Assembly: GCA_038501785.1 (NCBI GenBank)
Contig: JBAMJR010000051.1
Coordinates: 7,455,501 to 7,519,500, forward strand
DNA: 64,000 nucleotides
DNA from: Myoxocephalus aenaeus
Taxonomy: Eukaryota > Chordata > Actinopteri > Perciformes > Cottidae
Direction of reading: 5' to 3'
A program made the position numbers and the translations under genes. Under the pieces are notes generated by a model that saw nothing but the letters and a program-made list of their open reading frames with translations, did not search any database and was not told the origin of the DNA. Positions within the stretch are counted from its first letter, which is position 1; each line of letters opens with the position of its first letter. This document shows, one piece after another, positions 1-13,175 of this stretch.

Positions 1-1651
1 TATTTTATACAGTGCATGGGTTGCCCAAGAAATCCACAACTGTAAATGTCTTTAAGCACTTCATGTGACCACAAATTAGTGATCTTGTCAATGGTTTACC
101 CATTTATTGTTTCATCAACTGCACTGAGGACCATGAGCATGCTTTTTTGAAAAAGCTTACAGATCTTTTCTGGGTACTCATCTGCTGTGAAATAATCTAC
201 TCTTAATGCCTTGACATTTAACAAACTCTCTTTGTATTTCATTCAATTATTGCAAAATTCACATTTTTTTATTTCAACATATCTATGTCCGAAACATGGG
301 CTAAGCCTTTGATCATGTAAGTAATGCACAGTTTGCTCATTTGGATCAATTACTTAAGAAATAAAGCAGATATCCTCCTACGCCCAGATATTTTCAGTGT
401 TAGGAAAAGAAGATGACAAATAGTCTTTCAGATTAAAATGTTATTATTATCAGCAGCAATATACTGTAGTCATATCAGTTTTCTACAGTATTTATTAACT
501 GGAAGTTGTCAATAACATTTACATTATAGCTTACAATGAATACATTCCAACTTGACATACAGATATATTATTATGCATCTTTATACAATATGAAATAATC
601 TATACAGTAGTTAATGGAGAGAAGGTGAGTAAAATATTCATCTACAAAAAATATATTATTTAATCCCATTGGTTTTCGAGACAGAGGTTAAATTGTTCAG
701 GGCTCAATGACAGTAAGAGGTCTATTTCATGATCAAGTCAACCACACATCTGTCATAGTTATCCTAAGAAACCTAAAGCTTAAAAGCAGTCTGTTAAAAC
801 TCTGTAGCGTTCTCTATATTAGGATAAAACCAAAGAGTGTTGGTTAAAAATAAATATACAATTGCACTCAAAAGGCCAGGTCTACAGATCTGGGCATTTT
901 TGAGTTAAAAACCTGCTATACCAGTAAAACAGGACAGTTGTGATGATTTCTGTAGAATAGGTAAAGGAGATCCCCAAAAAGTCAGATGCAGAGAAATGCG
1001 GGGTATTTTTTCCACTAATTCTCTTGTGGTTTTAGCGTCCTCCAGAAATCCTGGGATTACTTTATAATACATAGATACAATACATACAGTTTATACATAG
1101 ATGAGTTGTGGAGCTACACCCAATGCTGGACAGAAAGCAGCAATAACACCATGGAAGCGACTAATCACGTCACTTCCTGTAATGCCTGACCAACATCTCA
1201 CATACCCACACGTGCACTTCATAGGTCCAAATCCCATAATATTGTACTTAAAATTCTATTTTTTCGAAGGCAAAAAAAATAAATAAGAGTACTTGAGGAA
1301 TTAAAAACATCCAAAGAAATAAAATCGACATTTGAAGATATAATGATATCTTCCTTGCTCCAACTTCGTCTGTTTTGTGTGATTGTTGACTGACATGAAC
1401 ATGTATTTGCATATGCCGAATATATTAATACACAGAAGATCCCCACACACACAATCGCACACAAGAACACACGCGGTATACCTGATGATCCTGGCTTCAA
1501 ACGGGCTGCTGTAAGGACTGCTGTTATTAGCCAGGATCGTGTGTGGAGGAGGGTGTCATACATATAAAAGGGTTGATTTGACTGTACATGAGTTTAGATT
1601 AAGTGGGCGTGTCAGTGTTATGTTGACACTCTGTGCTTGTTTGGGGCCTTC
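1..1651 (-). other. 3' flank and probable 3' UTR of pcyt2
   Basis: No coding exon is recognisable here. The stretch is AT-rich and lies directly downstream of the pcyt2 stop codon on the minus strand. A minus-strand AATAAA (tttatt on the plus strand at 491-496) would give a 3' UTR of about 1.15 kb, but other poly(A) sites are possible. Open frames in this stretch resemble no protein I know. Confidence 0.4.
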
Positions 1652-4600
1652 CTACAGCAGAGCCTGGGATCTCTCTTTAGTCTTCTCCTCCTCTTGTCGC
1701 TTCATGGCCTGGATCACAGCAATCTCTTTGGCCTCTTTCTTCTGGTTCCTTGCTTCAAATAGCAACCTGAATCAAAAGAAATCCAAGAAAATTGGAAAAA
1801 GAGTCAATCTAATGTATCTAATCTTTTTATTACAGTGGCAAACACAATGTGTCACATTTATTTAAACTTAGAAAGATACAGTTTTGCCCAGTGGCGGTAA
1901 TATGAAAATATATATATTTTTCTTAACCTGTTTTTGATTATCCTCTGCACAATGGCATCCGTAGTAAGGCTGTTCCCACTGTCAACGGTACGTAGGATTC
2001 CTTTCCTCCTCGGCTCCTGGATATGAAGAAAACATTGCCAGAGAAATGTGATTCATCATTGTGGATTACAGTATTTCGTAAAGGTGCTTTAAAAACAAAA
2101 AATAAAGCTGTAATTGACAGTGTGTAAGGCTCTTACAGCATAAGGGTCAGAGCCATCCTTGTCAGGATATATTTCTGTTTTTCCATGGCATACAAGATCC
2201 ACCTGTAGATACAAAGATGTTCTACTTTATTCATTCTTAATTACAGAGAACATTATTATCTCGTGGTGAGAGATAATTGTGTTGCCTGTACTAACCTTAA
2301 AATGTTCCAGCAAATCCTTTGTGACTGCAAAGGGTGCACCAATCACCACTTCTGACACATGCTGTGAAAAAAAATCTGAAATCAATTACACATGAAATGA
2401 ACTGCAAATGAATAAGATGTGCAATACACTGCGTTGATGGTGGAGGAAGAAGAAGAAGAAGAACCTACTCGACAAGCCAGGACGCTGAGTGTTCTCTCGT
2501 GGACATTCATGATGGGGTAGTTTTTTCCTTTGTAACGGTTCACCTCCTGAAAGATGTGAACAAATTAGGAAACGTAAAGTACAATGCCAACCCTCGACTC
2601 AGGGAGGCAGCGAATGTGTCACGCAGGCGTCTCACCTGATCAAAGTGCAACCCCACTATAATGTATGGCTTTTCCGCGAGCTTATGCACTGCTTCCAGGA
2701 AGTCCACATGGCCGATGTCTGACAGGCGTCAAGGTTGACTATTTGATAGCAACAGTTCACACAATTAGAATTAGAATTAAAACACCATTTTAAAAATGGC
2801 AGAAACGTCTCAGTTTTATGTTTCCAGAAATCCAGAAGTCTTTTTGGTGAGGTTCTAAAAGGATACGGAAGAGGTCAAAGGCTCCTGCCACATAGATGAT
2901 AGTGTCTCCGGGTTGAGGCTCCTGGCCTGAAGCAAACTGGATGATCTTCTGTGAAGTCTGCAGGAACTGAGACACCCCCGTCCAGGGACTGTGGCCCTTC
3001 TGACCATGTGATCCCCGTAATCCAGAAACAGGCACAATGAGTACAAACAGTGTAGCAATAAGACAGATGCACTTCAGTATGGATTCAGTAGCAGACACTG
3101 GTTTGTGTAAGAGACCAGGACGCTGCATCATCTCCACCTAGTGGTGTGAGTAGCAATGCCAATAGCTAACTTGAGGCTGTCAAACAAATCCCCTGCCCAT
3201 TCATTCGACCCTCGCCAACTTCACAGCGCTACTCTAGTCTGCTTGTTTAATGTTTAATGTAAATCCCCAGCATGTTGACTCTGAGTTACTTTCCCCATCC
3301 AGGAACAAAAGCGGCCTTCACTGTTTCACTGGCAAGGCCTGCAACTTGACTATAAAGTGGGTCCACAGTAAAGGCCTTTTGTTTAATAATGCTTGACATC
3401 TGGCCCACATAGCAACTTCGACTACTTGAATGACAAAACATTTAAGGAGGAGGAAGACAAAGAGGCAAGAATTTGGTTTTGAGCATCCATCAATTCAAAG
3501 TTTGGTTGAAACATGAGGATTTGATTTGACCTGAATGTGCTGTAATTGTGTTTGGTACCTACCTTTCCAAAGTTGTCCGTGTGCTGCTGATAGTCTGAAC
3601 TATCCTAAAGAGAAGAGAGGATCTAATTAGGCGTGTGCTGCGTACTGAAGGGTGCATAGGGGCAATAAGGCTGTACTCACAATGTTACTGTGATGTGCTT
3701 TGGTCATCAGTAGCATCCTGCCAACCAGATCTGTGGTTGAAACTCCCTGGGTTCGCTTACACTCCCTGAAACAACATCATATAACAACTTCAGACACACA
3801 CACACAACATATAATCTCGGCTGTTATTGTAATCTTCTGCACATTTCAAAAGGAGACTCACCTGTACCGCCCTGACTTCTTCACCTCTTCATATGTGTCT
3901 TTGCCATCCACTGTTAATGTTATGTCATCTGAAACCACAGCATACATGATCAATCCACATAACCCTGTTGTATCAACTAATAGCAGTATTTAGTTCAATA
4001 TTAATGTATAATGTCGTGCATCTGTGTGTCTAAATAAGGACATGACGTAGTGATAAACTGTACCTCCGTGCACACAGAAGTCACAGTTGTACTTGTCGAG
4101 GGTCTGGAGGGTGGTGACGTAAGGCGCTCCTTCCACGACCTCATCCACCCATTTTATGGCCCGCACCATCTTGTATCTTTCTGCTTGAGTGAAGACTGGC
4201 GGACCTTTGTGCTTCGCAATCTCACCTTCAAAACAAAACAAGTACAGTCAAGCGATACAGTCGACACGCACAAATAAACTGAGATTCATAGATTGACAGA
4301 GACAGAAATCTCCTTTTTGCATGACACTCTGATCTTATAGTGACTGAACGCAGCATCGCCTTCATCATTGAGATATTTATCATAACTTCAGCAGAGGCAA
4401 AGATTGCTGGTATCTCTGCTTGCCCTGACTATGAAGTCATGCTGGGTTATCATAGTGTCAGAATGCTCCAGTGTGCTATATGAGGCAACAAGAAAATCAC
4501 TCGAGTGGTTGCACTACTGTCACAAAGTGGGCACAGCCTTAACAGAGGCTACAGGTGCCACAGCATGACTTATGCATGGCAAAGGAAGAAAAAGTATCAG

Positions 4601-7600
4601 CATTGGTGATGATGCAAGACGGCTTCCACTGAAGATGTACTGTAGGTGTGATAAGGACAATAAGTCAGCGGTTCTGAGCCTTACTATCTGTGTGTACTCC
4701 AACGATGAGGTAATCTCCCATGGCCTTGGCCTGTCGCAGCTGGTTGGAGTGGCCATAATGGACCATGTCATAGCTGGGAGGATAAGAACATGAGAAGTCA
4801 TATAAGTTGCATTATTGTAGTGAGGTACAGGAGCAGCTGAGAAGGATTTTTTTTATTTTATTATTTTTGGTTGGAAAAGCAAATAAAGGATAAAGGATTT
4901 CTTGAATTACAGTAATACGGTTTGGCAGCCGCTCTTTCATCAAAGTTTTAACGCGTCACACAACTCTTCTCCAGTACACCATGTCTTATTCCTGATGATA
5001 GCAAGTGAGTCAAAAACGTCTGGTGAATAAAGCATGGTGTGCTCGGTTAGAGTTGTGTGGCAAGTTCACACTGTTCTCAAGGTAAGAAGACATGGTAGCT
5101 CCTCTTCTTTATCACACATATGTTTGGGTGTTCTTGGATGCACAAACTTGCAGTAGGTTTGACAAAAAATAAAGTTGATTAAACTGAAATATATGAAAAG
5201 CGACCTGGACTATAGGAGATCAATAGAAGTTTAGTTCATGGCCTAAAACATGCAGAAATATCATTACGATCCTATAATATTTTACAGTGATTGTGCCATT
5301 ATCGTTTCACCAATGTAATCCACACACTTCATGTGATCTACTGGATATCTGATCAAAGTCTCAACATAAAAAACCTCCATGAGACAGTGTGTTTTCTCCC
5401 CCAATTCACTCCACCCAGGCTACGATCCCATCTGTAGATAATTAGATTGGACACAGATTGGAGACTGAGATTGTTACATGGTAATCTATCATAGTAATAG
5501 AGAACAGATGGGCATTATCCTTCCATCACTATTACAACTGCCAACAGCCGACAACAGTCTGATATTTATTTATTTATGCTCTGCTTGAAACATGATATTG
5601 ATGTCGACTATGCACAAAAAAAGAGAGGAATTTGCCCTGACTGATGAAAGTGACTGCAGGTGTCACTGAAGATGCATTGAGGTTATTATGATCTAATCAC
5701 AGGGTAATTTAGTACAGCAGCAACTATAACCACCAGCAGTAACCTGACAGCAATTAACTTGGAGAATCACAATAATGACCACATAATTGATGGCTGAAGT
5801 GACATTCAAATTGGCATCTCCTCTTTAGTCCATAAAGTCACACGTCAGCTCTCTCAGGGGTCAGGTGCAAAACAGTACTATAAATAGCATCCTCAAAAAT
5901 CAATAAGTAAACAGATGAGCACTTCCAGACCTACAGTATCCACGCAGCCACATCAGTAACAGAATCCCATGATGTTTTCAGCCCCGGGCTAGACCAATGA
6001 AAGACAGCATCTGTGTCACTATAGACAGCCTGACTGAAAACATCCGAGACTGCACTTGATGGCATGGCAACACAAAAGCTATTACCAGACTGTAGGGCTT
6101 GTCTATGTGATTCAGATGTTTCCACTAAATGTGCAAAGGTGAGTAATAAAAAAAAGGAGGGTTGTTGTCGGGGAAGCACGATGTCTTGTGCTGTCAATCT
6201 CTTGAAATGGGATCCACGTGTGGCGGCTCTGGGGCGATCGTGCAGGGCCAGAAGAATATAAGAGGAGGGAGCATTTGGAGGTGATTGAATAGGGGAGGAA
6301 CCTCTGGAGACCCAGACAGAGTTACATAAGACCAGGAGGCTGCTTTTTAGGGGTGTCGCACTCGCTCGATGCCCAACATGTGTTACCGTATTCCTGTTGT
6401 ATTTTTAAGCAGGGGTTGGATCATGACCGTGAGATGATGAAATATTAATTAGCCTGTTAGCGGACACCCAAACACTTCTCAGGAAAAAAAAGACAGACAG
6501 ACATCAGCGGGCACAGTGATGGAGTACAAAGGGACACATGTAAGAAATACCAGTTTGGGGGATACAACAATGATTAGCTTGACATTTTGGTGAGGTTTCA
6601 TTGAACCAACATTTTAAATACCTGGAAACGTAGAGCTGATGACTGTTTTATATTGAATCATTATAGGGAAAATAGGGAAATGAATAGTCTCATATAAGGC
6701 TGGAATGAATAATAAACACTTCCTGAGGCTTTAAATAACATGTTTATAGCCCTGTGTGGGTACGCTACCTCAGCAGAAACACAGTGGAAGTGGACTTTAC
6801 ACCCTTCCGTTATGATGCTTCACTGACAACTGATCTTTGACCCCCATCACTTCTTTTTAGGACAGATGATAAATAAGCGCCTTTGTACGGAGAAGAAGGG
6901 GCAGGGTCAAATATGTCTCAACAAACGAAGTGACTGTGCTCTTTCCTTGGAATTTTCCTCTCATACCGCTGACAATGCTGGATGTCAGTCCAGTGGGGCT
7001 TCTGGGAAACAATGTGCTCAGTGACGGGCACGGCCACACGGGCTACAGTGGCCGGAGCAGGTGTGGGCCGGAGGGGTTATATGGGGTTAATGAAATGAGC
7101 TCTGTTGACATTGGCCCTCTTTGCGTGCTCACCCCACCGTATAATAATCTGGCATCCCAAATATTCTTCAACATTCCATCAAACCATGGATAGGCAGCCA
7201 CACCTAAATGATAGGAATTCTACTAGAGAAAGCCACCATAAGCCCGGCCTTCATACACAGAAATTCAAAACATTTTGCTTTTTCGATGCACCATGGAGCC
7301 AGAGTCAGTCCATCTAAAGCTTGGTGCTTCTCATCTTAAAAGGTGCAATGCAAGGGCTGCAAATGATTATTTGCATTATCGGTTTGTAGTTTAGTGTAGA
7401 TATGAATGAAATTATAATTTCAAACAGCTAATGGTGTGACCTATTCAAATGTAATGGTTGTATTCAACCAACGGTCCGAAACCCAGAGATAGTCATTTTG
7501 CTATCACATTATGGAAAAGGAAAGCATCGAATCGCCTCACAGTTGAGAAGCTGGAACCAGTGAATAACTTCTCACGGTCAATCAACAGTCAAAATAGTTG

Positions 7601-10006
7601 ACAACTACTTTTGGAGATCAATCGATTAAACAGTTCACCTCAGTTTTTGTTGCCAACTCAGTACAATTTGGTTGAAATATATTTTTTTGTTTTCAACAAC
7701 GTGCTGTTTTTTGTTTTTTTTTACTTTAACTGTTCACACTAAAGTGTTTCTGCACAGATTGGGTTGTTGTTGTTGAGTTTTTCAAATGCCAGGATACAGA
7801 ACAAACAACATTTTATTTGTATTGAATGTTTTGAGGTGGTGGCAAAACCTCAAAAACTTAGTCACAGAGTGACTTTTAAAGATTTAGACAGTTAACATTT
7901 TGTCTGAGATGAACTGATAACTGACATTTAGATATTGGTCATTTTGTTGGTCTTCCATGTTGTTCTCTAAAGCAAATAAGTATTCTGTAGCTGATCCTCA
8001 ACAGGGGAGCCTTTTGAAAGTGCAATGGTGAGATGAGTGAAACATTAGTACACTGACTAGAGTCTGAGATGGCATTAAAACCTTTAACACCTAGTCCAGT
8101 CCATGAAACCTGTTCAGAGTGTTCAGTGTCATTAGGTTTGTCTGTCACATGAAAAGCAGCCAGTTGGTTGTCGTATTATTAATAAGGAGAATATTGCTGC
8201 TTCTGGGTGTTGGGAGAAGTGGTTTAGTTGGACACTGAATTTCCCGAAAAAACTAAGTAAAGCCAAATATATTGGTTGTATATTATTAAAAATATACGAT
8301 GTTTGACGTTCAGCTCGTCTTAGTTTTTGGCCTTTGTTTCACACGTTTGTTGTTTTGCCAAGTGATGTGAACACAAAAGCCTATTTTCTCTGGTTAGCAT
8401 TGCCTTTCCCACAGCTGTGTGCACATTCATTGTCAGTGTTGCATTTAAGGTCACGCCTACATGAGCGCCTTGCTCAACTCTAATGTAATTGTTCTTTATT
8501 TCATTACACCGTCCTGCCAGAAGACACCTTCTTTGTTGGGGGGTCATTACAGCATCATGGAAGTAAAACCACGAAAAGTCAAACTAAGTGTGCTACAGAG
8601 GACCTGGTCACAAGTGGTCTGAGGTGCATAATGTGTCATGGCAATGCACTTTGTTTAAACCTCTCCTTACCTTAATTAGCCTCTTAACTCAACTATAACA
8701 TGTCTGTTGAATGCAAAAAGATTGCAATTTTTTTTTTTTTTTATGTATTCATGCTGTGGTGTAATAAATACTAATTTGGACATTTGGACTTGCTACAGCA
8801 AGAGAAGCAGTTAGTAGTTAGTAGTAACATTAATGAGTTAGTAGGAACATTAATCAAGGCTTGTTAAAGTCGGTTGTCTCAGGACAGTGAGCCAGCATCC
8901 ACAATGCCTGGACAATAATAATGTATATAATGTATGTATAACTTTTAAAATGTATGTGGTCCCACACATTGACCAGTACTTAAGACTAATTGATGTGTGC
9001 CTCTTGGAAATCAGGATACATTGAAACATCATTGTTATTGCCAACTGCCATCTTGGTGGCAGTATGACCGTAGTTGTGGCTCGAGCTGTAGTGTTATGGA
9101 TTATGATAATATGTCCAAAAGCATATATAAATGTCCCACCAGTTAGTCAATAATTATTTGCATTCATGAATTAAGAACAAGACATCAATAAAATAGTGCA
9201 GCATGATTTTTGGCAGATTTTAAACTTTACGCCTCAATTCAACACTTAGCCGATGCCTTGTTGGATCATTTTAATTAATAAGTTTGATAACTTAAAAATG
9301 TACTCACCCCTACACTTAGTAAAGTACTATATTAAGTGAAGTCGGTACTTAAAATGCATTATTACATGAACCCAGCAGACACTTTTATCCAGATGACATC
9401 AATAACATGAACATGTCATGCATTGTCAGTGTCAGCATTATACAGGGTATACTACTGGTAGTAGTGGGCTCCCTCTACATGACAGTGAAGTATGATACAT
9501 TGCAGCAGTAAATCAACATTAGTCAGTCTTGATGTTATTATGTAAAGATGTGTTTACTGAGGAGGGGAATGGAGAGGATGCCCCAGTAATGTCATGTCAA
9601 GCTGTGTAGTGTAATAAGTCCAGGAGCAGTGGTTATGTCTCTGGCCGTTGACCCTGGCCCGGTTGAATAGAGATATAACATAATTTTGAATAAAAACTTC
9701 CGTGTCCACTGATATCTCCTGAGAATGAAGCAGTGAGAGCTGTAACCTGCAGCAGGCCTGTCCCGGTGGTAGCTGGCAGGCTGACACGTTCATTCAAACG
9801 GACCACGACCGATAGGAACACACGTTACAGGATCTTCATCACACCCCATCAATAATCCGGCAAGTTACTCACCAGCCATCGCACCACACCCGGATTCTTC
9901 TCCTCCTCTTCTCGGGACTGAACGCTGCAGCGCCGGGGGTCGTGCCTGCGTCTTTAACGGCTGCCGTGTTCACTTGGTGGTGGTGGTGATGTCCGTTCTT
10001 GATCAT
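1652..10006 (-). CDS. pcyt2: Ethanolamine-phosphate cytidylyltransferase (Pcyt2), 13 exons
   Basis: Pcyt2 makes CDP-ethanolamine from CTP and phosphoethanolamine, the regulated step of the Kennedy pathway to phosphatidylethanolamine, in the cytosol. Exons, 5' to 3' on the minus strand: 10006-9873, 4773-4685, 4225-4064, 3928-3862, 3765-3681, 3604-3563, 2999-2867, 2718-2636, 2546-2469, 2361-2296, 2202-2137, 2016-1928 and 1766-1652. They sum to 1209 nt, giving 402 residues (human about 389). Two tandem cytidylyltransferase domains are visible. The first has HYGH at 50-53 and RTQGVSTT at 155-162. The second has HIGH at 238-241, its His codon split by an intron, and an R-x-V-D-S-G segment from 344. 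The start is the ATG opening MIKNG, as in the family. Residues 6-10 are a five-His run. The junction after FGK lacks the 18-residue mammalian alpha insert. The exon 7 acceptor could move by one codon. The lysine-, arginine- and glutamate-rich C-terminus fits the family. Confidence 0.95.
4774..9872 (-). other. pcyt2 intron 1 (5.1 kb)
   Basis: This lies between the first and second coding exons of pcyt2, with GT-AG ends on the minus strand. No exon-like stretch is recognised. It holds a degraded interspersed repeat near 7.35-7.65 kb and short A or T runs. Confidence 0.75.
7346..7650. repeat. Degraded teleost interspersed repeat (ATCGATTAA-type element)
   Basis: The stretch opens with gggctgcaaatgattatttg and a cattatcgg block. 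It later reads gagaagctggaacc, then caaaatagttgacaactac, and ends near atcaatcgattaaac. This order of blocks matches, from memory, a very common fish repeat with GCTGCAAC...ATCGATTAATCG ends. It is heavily diverged and no intact terminal repeats remain. The assignment rests on recognition only. Confidence 0.5.
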
Positions 10007-10450
10007 GTCGAAGCTGGTGAGTGGTCACCCTTCAAGTTCAACCCTAGCTACAGAGCGACTCTCTCCAGTTGAGACGGGGGAGGGACGGTGTCCGCTGTGT
10101 GCCCCCGTTTCGGTGCAGGACAGCCGGTTTAACTGAGTCCGCAGCAGCAGCTCCAGCAGCGGCAGCACGCAGTGCGATGCGCCAACGCCTCCTCCACCGG
10201 CGACGCAACGACGCACGGCGCGCTACGTCAAGTCAGCCGAAATAAGCAGGTGACCCACGAAGGAAATGAAGCGCTGGACGTAAAACGCGTTGCGTTGCAC
10301 CGCCGTGGTCGGTGCTTTTACTTTGAAAAGACCAAACAGGAAGCTGCGGGTTCATTGCGGTGGACTTGACAGATGGTGAATCGTACGATGAAGCGCCGGT
10401 GCACGCTGGCGACGTGTTGTTATATAATCGCGGCGTTTTCCACTGTCATG
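10007..10450 (-). promoter_or_regulatory. pcyt2 promoter and 5' UTR region
   Basis: This GC- and CpG-rich block directly precedes the pcyt2 start codon, in contrast to the AT-rich DNA on both sides. It contains a CRE-like ctacgtcaag near 10220 and several CpG-rich 9-12-mers. No TATA box is obvious, which suits a housekeeping CpG-island promoter. The transcription start is not fixed by the sequence. Confidence 0.55.
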
Positions 10451-12440
10451 TGACAATATCTGTATTCCCACAGAAATAGCAAGTTATCTGAAAGCTGTGT
10501 GTGATGACGCGCCCATTAGTGGTCTGTACGTTCACTTCAATGTGCTGCAAGTCAGGAAGAAAGATAAGATAGTTCCTTTATCTTGTATTTGAACATGCTT
10601 ATCTAAATAACCAAAGTAATTAACCTCGAAGAGTTTCTCCCTGGTTAAGCATATTATTATTACTATTATTATTATTAATAATAATAATATAACAAAAACA
10701 AAAGCAAAAGTAAAGTGTATTGTAAGAATGCATGATGTGAATGCATTAATTTAGCATAAACATACATCAAACTAAACAATATCTATTAAAAATATTTTTG
10801 GTGGCTATCACGATCACAACCAAGAATACAATATCTCACCACTGATTTATAATTATTCAACCCAACAGCCCTGAAGTGCATCTCAGTAAAGACTGCACTG
10901 GTCACAGTTGTTGACGTTAAAATATAATCTTGTGGTGTGCTGTATACGTGTGTCACCCCTCAAATGCAGCATCACCAATCAGGTCTTCAAGAACTGAGTT
11001 TAATCAATGCCTCACTCTCAGAGTGTCAACGTGTTCTGAACTCACAAACATGAACACCATTGCTGATATTAGTTTGCATTAGATTGTACATGTGTTCCTG
11101 CTGGTATTATAACATGGACCATTGACTCTCCCTGGACTATAATGAGAATATAATGTGGCACTTTGGGGAACATTTCACACTTCAACAAGTGGGGTGAAAT
11201 GAATTACTTTTCTGTTAGCTATACAGTAAAGATGTGCACTGTCGGGGAAATCCTTCTGTGAAGAGCGTGTGGCGTCATCTTGTGGAAAAACCAGACAAGA
11301 AACAAACACACAAAGTCTTTCCACATAGTGCCAGCAGAGGGAACCCCAGACCAACATATTACATGGACGCTAGCACAAGGTTAAAACCTCACAAGCAGCA
11401 ATATTTAACATCGTTGGCTTTTATCTGGCTCGTGTGTTTTTCCTTATTGCTGGAATGTCTCTCTGAAAAAGATAAGTCTCTCATAAGCACAATCGCAGCA
11501 GCTTCACGCGACTCAATTCATTGCTGATAAATAGACCTCTTAGTGGAGCGTCTCCCATAAACAGGCATGCCCTCTGCCGTGGTGACATTTGCAGAGCGGA
11601 GCCCCACGCTATGCACGCTTTGGCAGGGCAGACGTGCTAAATGAACGGCCTCGCTGATGGGGATGGCAACATTAATTCTACAGCGGGGCTGTGGTCTGAG
11701 AACTGGGGCAGGCACCTGCTGCAGAAGTGGGTGAAGATGAAGAATGCTGTCCTAGATTGCCCACCAGATCACCTTAACCCAACCCGCCAAATTAATCAAC
11801 TCTTCAGAGGCCATCCGGTTGTCTGGGGCAGGCATCCAGAGGAGGGAGAGGAGGCGTTTTAAGGCACAGGTCACACAGACCTGTAGGAGTCTACAATAGC
11901 AGGCTGCAACGCCGCAGAGGCACTGGGGGTTAGACTCGCCCTGCAGGATGGAGCGGTAGTGTGGAGCTCGTCTACAGCCATCTGTCTCTTTCTTTCCGCA
12001 TGTTCTCTCACGAGATGTGTTTTGAATGTGCTGGGTTGAAACGCTGCCGAGGAGGGTGATGTTTGATGAGGTGCGCCGAGACAGAGGGGGTTTAGGAGGC
12101 CCATAGGGAGCACAGATGACTAACTCACCACTCCTCCTAATCTAGGACAAGCACACCTAGACATCCTTCATGACTCTAATGTTTTACTCTTGTCGGGCCA
12201 AAAATACGTCCACCGAGGTTAGCCAAAGTGGGTCGCCCAACAGCTTTTTTTGGATCACAGAAAAAGAAATCGTGCCATCTAAATGATCGCTGTCTTCTAA
12301 AACCCACCCTGGACGGCAAAGAGCCTTCCCCGCCGGTTTATTTTTACAAGTATCAAACTGGGTCAATGACGCCACAGAATATGACAAATAAAATCCATTT
12401 CAACAGTGTTTAAAAAGCCTCCAAAGAGAGCAGTTGTGCT
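10451..12440. other. Intergenic stretch between pcyt2 and mafg
   Basis: I see no gene here. In human the corresponding interval holds SIRT7, but none of the open frames resembles a sirtuin catalytic core. A short ATT/AAT run lies near 10650-10690. The block at 11.5-12.1 kb is somewhat GC-richer, with no recognisable content. Confidence 0.5.
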
Positions 12441-13099
12441 GGAAATCCTTTTTCAAAACATTTTATTGGTCTTATAGAAAATAAAGTAAGTTGTATCAAC
12501 AAACATACAATATATACATCAATAACTTAGACACCTCAGAGAATCACATTTAAATCCACAGTTGTTACTGTATATATGAATACATGTACTTATCTACAGA
12601 TTGCAAAAAGTACAATAATTTAATTTATAAATAGTTACAATTAACTATTGTTTGTTTTCATACAAAGTACTGCAATATTTTATTACAACCCATACAGAAA
12701 AATAACAAAAACAGATAATTTACTGTGTATTACTCGCTTTAGTCAGTTATACCTTTAAAAGACAGACCCACTCCATGGAGAAACCTGCACAGTCAACTGT
12801 TTTCAAAAGCAGAATATCGTGGAAAAAAAAAGCCAATGTCTTGAGAGCTATTAAATTCAACTGCCACACAAGTGCTGTTATTTATCCTCTCTAACATGTT
12901 GTTTGTAAAAACAAAACAAACAAGAAAAAGAAGAAGCCATAACCAATTAAAAAATTAATCTGCAGAACAAATTCCAGTGTTAAGATCAATTTGAAATACA
13001 CACTCAACACGGAATGAGAACAGAATCGCTGTGGATGATGCGACAGCAAACAACGAGCATTAATGACTGGCGTAGCAGCAGAGGAACCTCGAACGTACA

Positions 13100-13175
<76 letters not shown>

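Noticed and set aside
1219..1563. 114-codon minus-strand frame with a hydrophobic middle
   Set aside because: Downstream of the pcyt2 stop, no homologue recognised, codon use like the AT-rich flank.
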